A stretch of 64,000 bases of DNA from Gordonia polyisoprenivorans NBRC 16320 = JCM 10675 (GCF_000241325.1 NZ_BAEI01000032.1:16939-80938); one strand, 5' to 3'; counted from the stretch's first letter, positions 39,195 to 47,821 are shown. Numbers and translations are program-made. Notes: generated from the letters alone by a model not told the origin.

Positions 39195-40733
39195 ATGCCC
39201 CATGTAGTCACCCAGGCTTGCTGCGGCGACGCGTCGTGTGTGTACGCGTGCCCGGTGAACTGTATCCATCCGACGCCCGACGAGCCCGATTTCGGTATCG
39301 CCGAGATGCTCTACATCGACCCCAACACCTGCGTCGATTGCGGAGCCTGCGTCACCGCGTGCCCGGTCGGCGCGATCACGGCGTCGCATCGTCTCACCGA
39401 CGGCCAGGAACGGTTCATCGACATCAACGCGTCGATGTACGCCGGCACCACCTCGGGTGCCGCTGGCTCGCGGATCGGGCTGACCGAAGCCCGATTCCCT
39501 GTCGATCCGGGCCGCCGGTTGCCGCTCGCGCCGATCAGCCACCCCGATGCGCTCGCGGTGGCCGGGAAAGTATCGGTCGGCATCGTCGGATCGGGGCCGT
39601 CGGCGATGTACGCCGCCGACGATCTGCTGCGGTATCCACAGGTGAGCGTCACGATGTACGAGCGGCTCGATCGACCGTTCGGGCTGGCGCGCTTCGGCGT
39701 GGCCCCCGACCACGAGTCGACCCGCACCGTCATGCGCCTGTTCGACGACATCGCGGGCCACCCGCGTCTGGAGATCCGGCTGAACACCGAGATCGGCCGC
39801 GACCTCACCCTCGAAGACCTCCGGGCCCGGCACACCGCGGTGATCTGGGCGGGCGGCGCGCCCACCGATCGGCGTCTGCAGATTGGCGGCGCCGACGCCC
39901 GCGGCGTGACCAGCGCGACCTCCTTCGTCGGGTGGTACAACGATCATCCCGATTTCGCCGACCTCGACGTCGACCTGTCATCTCCCGAGGCGGTGGTGAT
40001 CGGTACCGGCAATGTCGCCCTCGATGTGGCGCGCATCCTCGTCCGCGATCCCGACGATCTCGCCGGTACCTCCATCGCTGCCCGTGCGCTCGCGGCGTTG
40101 CGCTCATCCGCGGTGCGCCGGGTGACGGTGGTCGGCCGTCGCGGCGCCGAACACGCGGCGTTCACCCTGCCCGAACTCGTCGGGCTCGTCGACGGCGGCA
40201 TCCCGGTGACCATCGACGCCGACGACGTCCCCGACCCGGCGTCCACGACCGATCCGACCGCTCGCGCCAAACTCGAGGTGCTCGGCGAAATCGCGGCCCG
40301 CCCGACCCCGACGGTTCCGCACATCCGTTTCGCGTTCGGCCGTGCGCCACGCGAGATCCGCGTCGTCGACGGCCGCGCCAACGGGGTGGTCACCGACCGC
40401 CCCGACGGCACCTGCGAGGTCCTCGACGCCGGGCTGGTGTTGACGTCGATCGGGTACCGGGGCCGTCCCGTGCCCGGACTACCCTTCGATGATGCCGCGG
40501 GCGTGGTGCCCCATTCCGGTGGACGCGTCATCGCCGACTCATCGACCGGAGACGCGATGCCCGGCATGTACGTCACGGGATGGATCAGGCGTGGGCCGTC
40601 GGGGTTCATCGGCACCAACAAGACCGACTCCGCGGAGACGGTCGGGTCACTCGTCGACGACCTCGAGAGCGGCGTGCTCACCGCCGCGGGAGGCTCGCGG
40701 CGAGGGATTTTATCCCGACTCGGCCGCAGCTGA
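39195..40733 (+). CDS. fprB: ferredoxin-fused NADPH:ferredoxin oxidoreductase FprB
   Basis: An N-terminal two-cluster ferredoxin domain (ACCGDASCVYACPVNCIHP and CVDCGACVTACPVGAI, residues 8-60) is fused to an adrenodoxin-reductase-like flavoprotein. The FAD site reads VGIVGSGPSAMYAADDLL near 130 and the NADPH site VVIGTGNVALDVARIL near 270. The C-terminal FAD-contact GMYVTGWIRRGPSGFIGTNK is intact. At 512 residues it is full length. It probably passes electrons to the upstream diiron oxygenase. A 113-base gap with short TCGGTCGCC repeats separates the two. Confidence 0.95.
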   Translation: MPHVVTQACCGDASCVYACPVNCIHPTPDEPDFGIAEMLYIDPNTCVDCGACVTACPVGAITASHRLTDGQERFIDINASMYAGTTSGAAGSRIGLTEARFPVDPGRRLPLAPISHPDALAVAGKVSVGIVGSGPSAMYAADDLLRYPQVSVTMYERLDRPFGLARFGVAPDHESTRTVMRLFDDIAGHPRLEIRLNTEIGRDLTLEDLRARHTAVIWAGGAPTDRRLQIGGADARGVTSATSFVGWYNDHPDFADLDVDLSSPEAVVIGTGNVALDVARILVRDPDDLAGTSIAARALAALRSSAVRRVTVVGRRGAEHAAFTLPELVGLVDGGIPVTIDADDVPDPASTTDPTARAKLEVLGEIAARPTPTVPHIRFAFGRAPREIRVVDGRANGVVTDRPDGTCEVLDAGLVLTSIGYRGRPVPGLPFDDAAGVVPHSGGRVIADSSTGDAMPGMYVTGWIRRGPSGFIGTNKTDSAETVGSLVDDLESGVLTAAGGSRRGILSRLGRS

Positions 40734-40893
40734 TCCCCACGAATTTGTGGACAGCTCTCACGTTTTAGTGGACGGAATGTCCCCGGAAAACGGGAACGGT
40801 CACGATTTGGCGTCCTTTGACTTTTGCCTGTGAATCGCCTGCTGCGCATCTCCCCACCGCCGAGTAACGTCGTCGGCGCGAATGGGGGTGAGC

Positions 40894-41721
40894 ATGCCCG
40901 GAACGATCTCTCGTTTCGACTACATCGACGCGGCACGAACGACAGGCGAGCGCTTCGCCGGACTCGTCCGTGACGTCGACACCCCTGATGCGCGCGTCGC
41001 ATCCCGGCGGGGATGGTCACTGGCCGACTGCGTCGGCCACATCGCCTGCGAACCCTCCCGCTACCTCGACCTGGTGCATGGCAAAGACGAATGGCCCTGC
41101 CATCCAAGCTTTTTGGCCGATATCTACGCCAAGCAGATCGCCAACCTCCCCACCCGGGACACATGCACCCTGAGTGAGCGCTTCCTCGCCGACCTCGACG
41201 AACTCCTCGACACTGTGTCGCATTTCGGGGCACGCGTACCGATGATGCGCATCGGCGGACGTCAACGCGTACGCTCGGATACCGCGCTGGGAATCCTCAT
41301 CGGAGAAATGGCCGTGCGGGGCCGGGACATCGCTCGTGCCGTCGGCGAGCAGTGGGAGATCGATCCGGCAATCGCCCCGTTGGTGACACGGGGTGGCCAT
41401 CAGTTGCTGCGCCCGTGGGCCGACTCGCATCACTGCTGCGGCCATAACGCCACCTACGACATCCGCATCCGCCGCACCTCCGAGCGGATCATCTATCGGT
41501 TCGTCGACGGCCGTCTGGAGATCGACCCCACCGACCCGCCGCACCCGGACGTCTTCATCAGCATCGACGCCGAGACCGTCGTCCTCGCCGCGCACGGCCG
41601 CTTCTCGCCCGGGTCGGCGTTGTTGGGCGGCCGCGCCTTCGCCTGGGGCGCCAAGCCGTGGCTGGCACTCGGGCTCAACCGGCGACTCGCCGCGGCACGC
41701 AGTCAGACGATGACGTCCTGA
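40894..41721 (+). CDS. MDMPI-N/DinB-like protein with SCP2-like C-terminus
   Basis: The N-terminal helical bundle resembles mycothiol-dependent maleylpyruvate isomerase (ADCVGHIACEPSRYLDLVHG; ILIGEMAVRGRDIARAVGEQ). The C-terminal part (about 180-270) resembles a sterol-carrier fold. In active enzymes the second motif normally ends E-x3-H-x-x-D; here the His is replaced by Arg (EMAVRGRD), so one metal ligand appears lost. The ATG at 40894 follows GGGGGTGAG; an ATG at 40882 is an alternative. The role is uncertain; mycothiol-linked detoxification is the family expectation. Confidence 0.75.
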   Translation: MPGTISRFDYIDAARTTGERFAGLVRDVDTPDARVASRRGWSLADCVGHIACEPSRYLDLVHGKDEWPCHPSFLADIYAKQIANLPTRDTCTLSERFLADLDELLDTVSHFGARVPMMRIGGRQRVRSDTALGILIGEMAVRGRDIARAVGEQWEIDPAIAPLVTRGGHQLLRPWADSHHCCGHNATYDIRIRRTSERIIYRFVDGRLEIDPTDPPHPDVFISIDAETVVLAAHGRFSPGSALLGGRAFAWGAKPWLALGLNRRLAAARSQTMTS

Positions 41722-41725
41722 CTTC

Positions 41726-42343
41726 TTATAGCGATTCGCTGACCAGCACCGCCGCGGTGCCCGGCTCGAGCGCGTCGAAGATGTGCTCGACGTCTCCCGG
41801 ATAGCCGATGTAGTCGCCAGGTGCGAGCTCGACGGGGTTGTCGGTCGGCCCGATCAATGCCCGGCCGGCGCTGAGCACCACGTGCTCGACGACGCCGCGT
41901 GCGTGCGGAGCCGATCGCCGCGGCGCGCCCGGTTCGGCCCGGATCAGATAGATGTCACGACGCGAACCGGGCGGTGCCGCCGACAGCAGCGTCGTCAGAT
42001 AGTCGGCGTCGGCGGCCGCGATGACCGGCCCCTCCCCCGCACGCACTACCTCGACCCTGCGTTCCGGGGCGTCGAGCAGCGCCGAGAACTGGATTCCCAG
42101 CGCCGTACTGAGCGCCCACATCGTCTCCACACTCGGATTCCCGACGCCGGATTCGAGCTGGGACAAGGTGGACTTGCTGACCCCGGCCTGACGCGCGAGC
42201 TCGCCGAGCGACAGGCCGGCGCGGGTGCGCTCGCGCTTGAGTCCGGCGGCGACGAGCTTCTTCGGATCGACCGACGCCGAGGCACCCCCGGGCCTGGCGT
42301 TCGCTTCGTCGAACGATCGTTCTCCTTGACGTACAAGAGCCAT
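41726..42343 (-). CDS. XRE-family regulator with C-terminal cupin domain
   Basis: A 205-residue regulator. Residues 28-90 form the helix-turn-helix (LKRERTRAGLSLGELARQAG, VSKSTLSQLESGVGNPSVETMWALS), and residues about 130-205 a cupin sensor (HARGVVEHVVLSAGRALIG, ELAPGDYIGYPGDVEHIF). It is divergent from azlCD with only 18 bases between start codons, so it almost certainly controls that pair. The frame continues upstream but runs antisense through azlC. Confidence 0.9.
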   Translation of the reverse strand: MALVRQGERSFDEANARPGGASASVDPKKLVAAGLKRERTRAGLSLGELARQAGVSKSTLSQLESGVGNPSVETMWALSTALGIQFSALLDAPERRVEVVRAGEGPVIAAADADYLTTLLSAAPPGSRRDIYLIRAEPGAPRRSAPHARGVVEHVVLSAGRALIGPTDNPVELAPGDYIGYPGDVEHIFDALEPGTAAVLVSESL

Positions 42344-42361
42344 GTGTTCATCATAGTGGCC

Positions 42362-43120
42362 ATGCGTTCGCCAGACAGTACGACTCTTTCGGCCGGGAGG
42401 CTTCAACGGCCGTGGCGCGACCTGGACAGCGCCACCATCCGCGCCGTCGCGGTGATGTGTCTGTCGGTGATGGTGATCGGCATGTCCTACGGCGTCTCCG
42501 GGCACAGCGCCGGATTCGCGTGGTGGCAATTGGTGATCATCGCGACCGTCGTCCTGGCCGGGTCGTCGGAGTTCGTCTTCGTCGCCGTCCTCGCCGCAGG
42601 CGGCGCTCCGCTGCTCGGCGCGGCCGCCGGACTGCTCGTGAACACCCGCAACCTCGGTTACGGCTTGGCCGTCGGTCGCCATCTCGACCGCGGGATTCCG
42701 ATGGTCGTCGGCGCACACCTGATCAACGACGAGACCGCCGCCCTGGCCACCGCCGAGACCGACCGCCGACGTGGGCGTGCGGTGTTCTTCCTCTGCGGCA
42801 CAGGCATTCTCGTATGCTGGCCGCTCGGTGCGGCGCTGGGTGCCGCGCTCGGATCGCTCGTCGCCTCACCCGAGTCACTCGGACTCGACGCGGCGTTCCC
42901 CGCCCTGTTGGCCGCGCTGGCGCTACCCGCTCTGCGTGATCGCGCGACGCTGGCGGCCGCGCTCATCGGTGGCGCCGCGGCATTGGCGGCGACGCCGTTC
43001 GTGCCGGCCGGGCTGCCCGTGCTCGTCGCACTGGTCGGGGTGCTGGCGACCGTCCGCCACCGTTCCCGGACGTCGGCAACCGTGGCCGAGGACGAGTGTC
43101 CGGAGGCGGGCACGTCATGA
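42362..43120 (+). CDS. azlC: AzlC-family branched-chain amino acid exporter, large subunit
   Basis: A 252-residue permease with about seven to eight hydrophobic segments and the AzlC features FAWWQLVIIATVVLAGSSEFVFVAVLAAG and LLVNTRNLGYGLAVG, where the Asn-Thr-Arg motif is conserved. With AzlD it exports branched-chain or other amino acids. Only 18 bases separate its ATG from the divergent regulator, so the transcript is probably leaderless; GTG at 42356 is an alternative. The stop overlaps the azlD start (ATGA). Confidence 0.88.
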   Translation: MRSPDSTTLSAGRLQRPWRDLDSATIRAVAVMCLSVMVIGMSYGVSGHSAGFAWWQLVIIATVVLAGSSEFVFVAVLAAGGAPLLGAAAGLLVNTRNLGYGLAVGRHLDRGIPMVVGAHLINDETAALATAETDRRRGRAVFFLCGTGILVCWPLGAALGAALGSLVASPESLGLDAAFPALLAALALPALRDRATLAAALIGGAAALAATPFVPAGLPVLVALVGVLATVRHRSRTSATVAEDECPEAGTS

Positions 43121-43440
43121 GTCACTCCACCGGAATCATCGTCGGCGTCGCGGTTCTCGCGATCGGCACCTACCTGCTGCGCATCGCCGGCCCGGCGTTG
43201 CGTAACCGCATCCAGGTGTCGGCGCGCGCCGCCGCACTCATGGACCGCGCCGCCGTCGTGCTGCTCGTGTCGGTGGCCCTCACCGGAGCCCTCTACTCCG
43301 GCCACGAAGTGGTGGGGTGGGCGCGTCCGGCCGGTGTGGCCGTCGGAGTCGTTGCCGCACTGTGTAAAGCGCCGATCATGATGGTCGTGGTACTCGCCGC
43401 CGCGAGCGCCGCGGGACTGCGCGCGCTCGGCGTGGCGTGA
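43117..43440 (+). CDS. azlD: AzlD-family small exporter subunit
   Basis: A 107-residue membrane protein with four hydrophobic segments (IIVGVAVLAIGTYLLRIAGPAL; AVVLLVSVALTGAL; VAVGVVAALCKAPIMMVVVLAAASAAG). It is the obligate partner of AzlC. The ATG at 43117 overlaps the azlC stop by four bases. The IS5-family element begins 24 bases after its stop. Confidence 0.9.
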   Translation: MSHSTGIIVGVAVLAIGTYLLRIAGPALRNRIQVSARAAALMDRAAVVLLVSVALTGALYSGHEVVGWARPAGVAVGVVAALCKAPIMMVVVLAAASAAGLRALGVA

Positions 43441-43463
43441 GTGCGGGCGGGCCTTGGTAAGAC

Positions 43464-44421
43464 CTAGGGCGTGTCTCCCAATTCTGAGTGTTGTTGTAGC
43501 GCATGATTTTGGGTGTGTCGAGATTTCAGGTGTTCACAGATGAGCAGTGGCTACTGCTCGAAGCCATCTTGCCATCGTCGGATGGTGTGCGGGGCCGTCC
43601 TTTTCGCGATCATCGGCAGGTGATCGAAGGAATCGTTTACCGGGCGCGCACCGGGTGTCCGTGGCGTGATCTGCCTGCGGAGTTCGGTCCGTGGCAGACG
43701 GTGTGGAAGCGCCATCGCCGCTACAGCGGGGATGGCACCTACGACAAGATTCTAGCTGCGCTGGCCGCCGATGCCGACGCGCGTGAGGTGCTCGAATGGA
43801 CGGTGTCGGTCGATTCCACCGTCGCCCGCGCCCACCAGCACGCCACGACCCTCCCACGCCACACAGGGGGATCTGTCGAATTACACCAATCGTGGCGACG
43901 AGCCGGCTGACCACGCGCTGGGCCGCTCACGCGGCGGCATGACCTGCAAAGTCCACGCTCTGGTCGACGGACGTGGACTGCCACTCGTGGTCCTGTGTGG
44001 TCCAGGACAGGGCGGTGATTCGCCTATGCTCGAGCCCCTGCTCGACCAGCTCAAAGTCGCCCGTCGCGGACGTGGGCGGCCACGGACCCGCCCCGAGGCG
44101 ATACTGGCCGACAAGGCCTACTGCGGGCGTGCCCACCGCGAAAACCTGCGCCGACGCGGCATCCGGGCCATCATCCCGCAACGCGACGATCAGATCGCCA
44201 ACCGCAAGAACAAGGGCTCCGACGGAGGGCGCCCGATTTCCTTGGACAAAGAAGCCTACAAGGGCCGCAACGTCGTTGAGCGCTTCTTAAACCGCATCAA
44301 GCAGTGGCGCGCAGTCGCCACACGCTACGACAAACTCGCCCTAACCTACCGCGGCACAGTCCTTCTGGCCGGAATCCGACTCTGGACGCAAACCCTCACA
44401 CAATAAGGAGACACGCCCTAG
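43464..44421. mobile_element. complete IS5-family insertion sequence with CTAG target duplications
   Basis: The element is bounded by inverted repeats GGCGTGTCTCC at 43468 and GGAGACACGCC ending at 44417. Both ends are flanked by CTAG (43464-43467 and 44418-44421), the target duplication typical of one IS5 subgroup, making a 15-bp perfect terminal match overall. Core length is 950 bases. It holds two overlapping transposase frames. The perfect ends suggest recent insertion. The right CTAG supplies the TAG stop codon of the neighbouring lipase gene. Confidence 0.95.
43503..44406 (+). CDS. IS5-family DDE transposase in two frames (frameshift)
   Basis: The first frame (43503-43910) carries the DUF4096-like N-terminus (FTDEQWLLLEAILP, RQVIEGIVYRARTGCPWRDL) and the first catalytic Asp in SVDSTVARAHQHA. 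The second (to 44406) carries EPADHALGRSRGGMTCKVHA, the second Asp in AILADKAYCGRAH and the Glu in GRNVVERFLNRIKQW. The frames differ by +1 and can be joined near a GGGGG run at about 43866, where dropping one G gives HTGDLSNYTNRG. Programmed slippage is common in this IS subgroup; an indel in the G run is the alternative. Confidence 0.88.
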
Positions 44422-45368
44422 AACGCACTTCCCGTGATCGGCGCGGCCCGGTCACAGGGCACCGGTTTCGGGTGAGTCGGGTCGAGCGCGTTGAGCACGA
44501 AATACGCCGCCCGACGTGAACCGGCGAGACCCGCATGCTCGGTGTAGTCCACCGAACATCCTTGTTGCACAACGATGTTGTGGACATTCGCGCCACCGGG
44601 AAGCTGCCCGGAGGTATACGGGACGACGAGTTCGTCGAAACGCGTGCTGATATTGGTGTAGGTGATGTTGGGCAGATACACGCCACCGGCGCGCAGCTTG
44701 GTCAGAAACGGTGATGTCGGATCGAATTGGGCGCAGGCCTGACACAGCGGGAATTGTGCGTCGGTCAACCCGAGCCCACGCAGCAGAGGCATCAAGACGG
44801 CGGCGCCGCCGACATTGCTTCCCTGCCACAGCGGTGCCAGCGAGACGTACTTGTCGATCTTGTTCGCTCCACCGAGGAATTTCGCGTAGTAGTCCGGGAT
44901 GACCGTGCCCTGGGAGTGGCCGACGATGTCGACCTTGCGGGCCCCGGTGGCCGCGAGGACCTTGTCGACGTAGGTGGCGAGCTGCGCCGCGCTCGACTCC
45001 ATCGGCTTCATGCCGCCCACCGCGCTCACCGGCCACGGCGCTCCGTCGATTGCTCCGTAGGTCAGTGCGAAGACGCAATATCCCTGGTTCTTGAGCAGCG
45101 GCACGTAGGTGCCCCAGTTGGTTTGCTGTGAGCCACCCGTGCCGTGCACGAGCACGACCGGCTCCGGATGCGCCGGCGACGGCTTACAGCCGAAATCGTT
45201 GGAGCCGGGTAGGGAGCCGCCCGGGTGGGTGAGCTCGTCGGGGATACCGCCGAGGAAGTTGTAGGTCACCGGCAGATCGGCTCGGGCAATTCCGCCACCC
45301 GAGCCGAGGAGCAGCGTGAGTGCGGCGGCGAGCACACCGATGACGACGACGATCCCCCGGAATCTCAT
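44418..45368 (-). CDS. secreted lipase (class 2 alpha/beta hydrolase)
   Basis: A 316-residue exported esterase/lipase. The signal peptide MRFRGIVVVIGVLAAALTLL ends near ARA. The oxyanion region EPVVLVHGTGGSQQTNW and the nucleophile elbow VDIVGHSQGTV are intact, with His expected in TEHAGLAGS. Cysteine pairs (CKPS, CVFAL, CQAC, GCSV) suit a disulfide-stabilised secreted enzyme. The terminal TAG lies within the CTAG duplicated by the IS5-family element, so the insertion left the protein end unchanged. Confidence 0.9.
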   Translation of the reverse strand: MRFRGIVVVIGVLAAALTLLLGSGGGIARADLPVTYNFLGGIPDELTHPGGSLPGSNDFGCKPSPAHPEPVVLVHGTGGSQQTNWGTYVPLLKNQGYCVFALTYGAIDGAPWPVSAVGGMKPMESSAAQLATYVDKVLAATGARKVDIVGHSQGTVIPDYYAKFLGGANKIDKYVSLAPLWQGSNVGGAAVLMPLLRGLGLTDAQFPLCQACAQFDPTSPFLTKLRAGGVYLPNITYTNISTRFDELVVPYTSGQLPGGANVHNIVVQQGCSVDYTEHAGLAGSRRAAYFVLNALDPTHPKPVPCDRAAPITGSAF

Positions 45369-45444
45369 GCGAGCAACCTAGCAAGCGCTTGGGCGACGGA
45401 TTGGGTGATCGCCGAAATCGGCGACGGACTCGTCGGTGTGTCGG

Positions 45445-45663
45445 CTACCGATCCGCGATCAGGTCGGCGAGCGCCTCGGGGACAACGCACAGGGTGTCGG
45501 CGATCTTCTGGACCGTCTCCGCATCATCGATTGCGCCGGTCAGGACGCCGCGCGCGTCATCGACGCCCACTCCGGACTCATCGGCGACCGCTTCGAAGGT
45601 GGGGTCGATCCCGACGTCGCCGAACATCGATTCGAACTTCGCGGGAACGCGGGTTGCAGTCAT
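45445..45663 (-). CDS. small putative helix-turn-helix protein
   Basis: A 72-residue acidic protein (MTATRVPAKFESMFGDVGID at its start; VQKIADTLCVVPEALADLIA at its end). The DDARGVLTGAIDDAETVQKIA stretch is reminiscent of an XRE-like turn but is too short to assign. The ATG at 45663 is divergent from the cold-shock gene at 45772. Expression is uncertain; no ribosome site is convincing. Confidence 0.5.
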   Translation of the reverse strand: MTATRVPAKFESMFGDVGIDPTFEAVADESGVGVDDARGVLTGAIDDAETVQKIADTLCVVPEALADLIADR

Positions 45664-45771
45664 GGCGAAAGCGTACGCGGACCCTCCGATGTCAGGTATC
45701 GACGAAAAGTATGAGACCCTGGTTACGGGTCGTCGCATCGACGTCCCAAAGCAACAGGAAGAAGTAGCAGG

Positions 45772-45975
45772 ATGGCACAGGGAACCGTCAAGTGGTTCAA
45801 CGGCGAAAAGGGCTTCGGCTTCATCGCCCCCGATGAGCAGGGTGAGGACGTCTTCGTCCACTTCTCTGCGATCACCGGGAACGGATATCGCACCCTCGAG
45901 GAAGCCCAGCGCGTCGAATTCGACGTCGAGCAGGGCGCCAAAGGACTTCAGGCCACCAACGTGAGCGCTCTGTAA
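45772..45975 (+). CDS. cspA: cold-shock protein CspA family
   Basis: A 67-residue nucleic-acid-binding OB fold with RNP1 KGFGFI and RNP2 VFVHF, beginning [20 protein letters not shown]. It is an RNA chaperone for cold or growth adaptation. The ATG follows an A/G-rich GGAAGAAGTAGCAGG leader. A strong terminator follows 18 bases after the stop. Confidence 0.97.
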   Translation: MAQGTVKWFNGEKGFGFIAPDEQGEDVFVHFSAITGNGYRTLEEAQRVEFDVEQGAKGLQATNVSAL

Positions 45976-45992
45976 GAGTCTCGCTACGGCCT

Positions 45993-46027
45993 CTCGGCCC
46001 CGGCACCGATTCGGTGTCGGGGCCGAG
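45993..46027 (+). terminator. hairpin terminator after cspA
   Basis: A GC-rich stem of about 15 bp, one G-U pair included (arms 45993-46007 and 46013-46027), has a five-base loop GATTC. The arms read CGGCCCCGGCACC and GGTGTCGGGGCCG. There is no T-run, as is usual in actinobacteria. Confidence 0.75.
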
Positions 46028-46103
46028 CCGTATCCGGGCTCCGTCCACCGAGCCCATTACCCGCGCCCTTCCACCGGCCTGTCGCCTGCCGCTCGCCGTC
46101 TGC

Positions 46104-46143
46104 TGCTGTAGGGTCGAACCCGTAGCCCGCGCACACCGCGCGA
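46104..46143 (+). repeat. leader-like direct repeat, copy 1
   Basis: Forty bases beginning TGCTGTAGGGTCGAACC and ending TAGCCCGCGCACACCGCGCGA recur, 36 of 40 identical, 427 bases downstream. TGCTG-TAGGGT resembles an extended -10 hexamer, and CGCG-CACAC-CGCG can fold as a small hairpin just after it. A short frame (46215-46433) follows. It may be a promoter plus 5' leader. Confidence 0.7.
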
Positions 46144-46214
46144 TGCAGCCACACACTCGCCTCGCTCATCACCGACGGCCGGTGTGGATCGTCACCCGTG
46201 AGAGATCCTCAACG

Positions 46215-46433
46215 ATGACGGATTCTCGCAAATACCCTGACGAACGGCGTCACCCACAGACATCGAGGACCCCGATGGACCACAACCTCTTTTCACATCA
46301 AAACGAAAACCCCTCCCAGACAGACGATCTGACACAGAATCCGATGTCTTTCCAGCTCGTGTTCTCCGACACCGCAGAGCGCCGGGCCGCGGATTCGGCA
46401 CGCGATTCGAGTGGTCGCCGATCCGGCCGATAG
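46215..46433 (+). CDS. possible small hydrophilic protein
   Basis: A 72-residue frame (MTDSRKYPDERRHPQTSRTP at its start) follows repeat copy 1 by about 70 bases. It is rich in Asp, Arg, Ser and Gln and has no recognised domain. The region has lower GC than its neighbours. With no strong ribosome site, it may be non-coding leader instead. Confidence 0.3.
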   Translation: MTDSRKYPDERRHPQTSRTPMDHNLFSHQNENPSQTDDLTQNPMSFQLVFSDTAERRAADSARDSSGRRSGR

Positions 46434-46530
46434 CCGGCCCGCCGACCCCGGTCGGCCACGCTTCATCACCTCCGCCGTCGTAAAGATTTGGACTCCGCCG
46501 TCGGCGGTCTTCTCCTGCGATTGCGCCGCC

Positions 46531-46570
46531 TGCTGTAGAGTCGACCTGGTAGCCCGCGCACACCGCGCGA
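46531..46570 (+). repeat. leader-like direct repeat, copy 2, upstream of the desaturase
   Basis: This is the second copy (TGCTGTAGAGTCGACC at its start, same CGCGCACACCGCGCGA end), located 187 bases before the GTG of the fatty acid desaturase. TAGAGT would be the -10 hexamer. The weaker similarity continues for about 25 bases beyond the core, so the duplicated unit is perhaps 70 bases. Confidence 0.7.
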
Positions 46571-46756
46571 CCCGGCCGCACGAACATCTCACTCAGTGTG
46601 GCGTCGCACGACGCCGACGGCTCAGATCGCCGCACAGTCGATGCCACGCGACGCGTCCACCCGCCGATCGGGCCGGTGGCCGACTTCTGCTCTCGCACAA
46701 CACGTCAGCCCGACCACTTCCACTGCCGTCGCGCAGCACCACAGATCGAGGCACTT

Positions 46757-47821
46757 GTGTCCCCCACCCGAGAAATCTCGGCCCCCCGCAACGAATTCGT
46801 GAGTTCTTACACGGAGTTGGCCGCCGAGGTTCGCGCCTCCGGCCTTCTCGACCGTCGCCGCAACTACTATCTGGTCCGGGTCGTCGCCACATCGGCGAGT
46901 TTCTGCGCACTCTGGACGATGGTTCTCCTCCTGGGTGAGTCGTGGTGGCAACCGGCACTCGCCGTGCTGCTCGCAGTGGTCAGTACCCAGTTCGGTTTCC
47001 TCGGGCACGACGGTGCCCATCGTCAGATGTTCGCCTCGGCTGCGGCCAACGAGTGGACGGCTCGCATCGTGGCGGCGCTGGGCGCGGGACTCTCGCTGCA
47101 CTGGTGGCGCGGCAAACACAATCGTCATCACAAGGCGCCCAACCAGATCGGGACCGATCCCGACATCGTCGACGGCCCCATCGCCTTCGTTCCCGACGTC
47201 GCGGCGCAGCGGTCGGGCATCGCCGCGTGGCTCACACGTCGCCAGGGCTGGTTCTTCTTTCCGTTGTTGACCCTTGAGGGCGCCGCCCTGCACGTGGCCA
47301 GTATCCAAGGACTCACATCCAAAGCACCTGTGCCGCATCGAGTATTGGAGCTATCACTCATCGTGGTCCGGCTCGGCCTGGCGACCGTCCTGCCCTTCGT
47401 GGTGATGACGACGGCCCAGGCCGTCGTGTTCGTTCTGCTCCAGATGGCCGTGTTCGGCGTTCTGCTCGGCGGCGCCTTCGCCCCCAACCACAAAGGTATG
47501 CCGTTGGTACCCAAGGATGTACGTGTCGATTTTCTGCGCCGGCAGGTACTCATGTCACGCAACATCCGCGGCGGGCGGATCATCGACTTCATGATGGGTG
47601 GCCTGAACTATCAGATCGAGCATCACCTCTTCCCCAGCATGCCGCGCCCCAACCTCGCCAAGGTCCGACCGCTCGTGCAGGCGCATTGCGCGCGCCACTC
47701 GGTCACCTACACCGAGACGTCGCTGATCGACTCCTACGCCATCGTCGTCCGATACCTCAACCAGGTCGGGCTCGGCGAACGCGATCCGTTCACCTGCCCC
47801 CTGGTTCGCATGTATCGCTGA
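46757..47821 (+). CDS. membrane fatty acid (acyl-CoA/acyl-lipid) desaturase
   Basis: A diiron integral-membrane desaturase of 354 residues with all three His boxes: GHDGAHRQ, HNRHHKAPN and QIEHHLFPSMPRP. Hydrophobic segments flank the first two. The pattern is nearest the delta-6/linoleoyl-CoA group, but regiochemistry cannot be read here. The GTG at 46757 starts shortly before the conserved YTELAAEVRASGLLDRR; an in-frame ATG at 46598 would add 53 non-conserved residues. Proximity to cspA suggests cold-responsive membrane fluidity control, an inference. Confidence 0.9.
   Translation: MSPTREISAPRNEFVSSYTELAAEVRASGLLDRRRNYYLVRVVATSASFCALWTMVLLLGESWWQPALAVLLAVVSTQFGFLGHDGAHRQMFASAAANEWTARIVAALGAGLSLHWWRGKHNRHHKAPNQIGTDPDIVDGPIAFVPDVAAQRSGIAAWLTRRQGWFFFPLLTLEGAALHVASIQGLTSKAPVPHRVLELSLIVVRLGLATVLPFVVMTTAQAVVFVLLQMAVFGVLLGGAFAPNHKGMPLVPKDVRVDFLRRQVLMSRNIRGGRIIDFMMGGLNYQIEHHLFPSMPRPNLAKVRPLVQAHCARHSVTYTETSLIDSYAIVVRYLNQVGLGERDPFTCPLVRMYR

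Noticed and set aside
46598..46756. ATG at 46598 as desaturase start
   Set aside because: It adds 53 residues of non-conserved, Arg/His-rich sequence overlapping the leader; the GTG at 46757 fits the family better.
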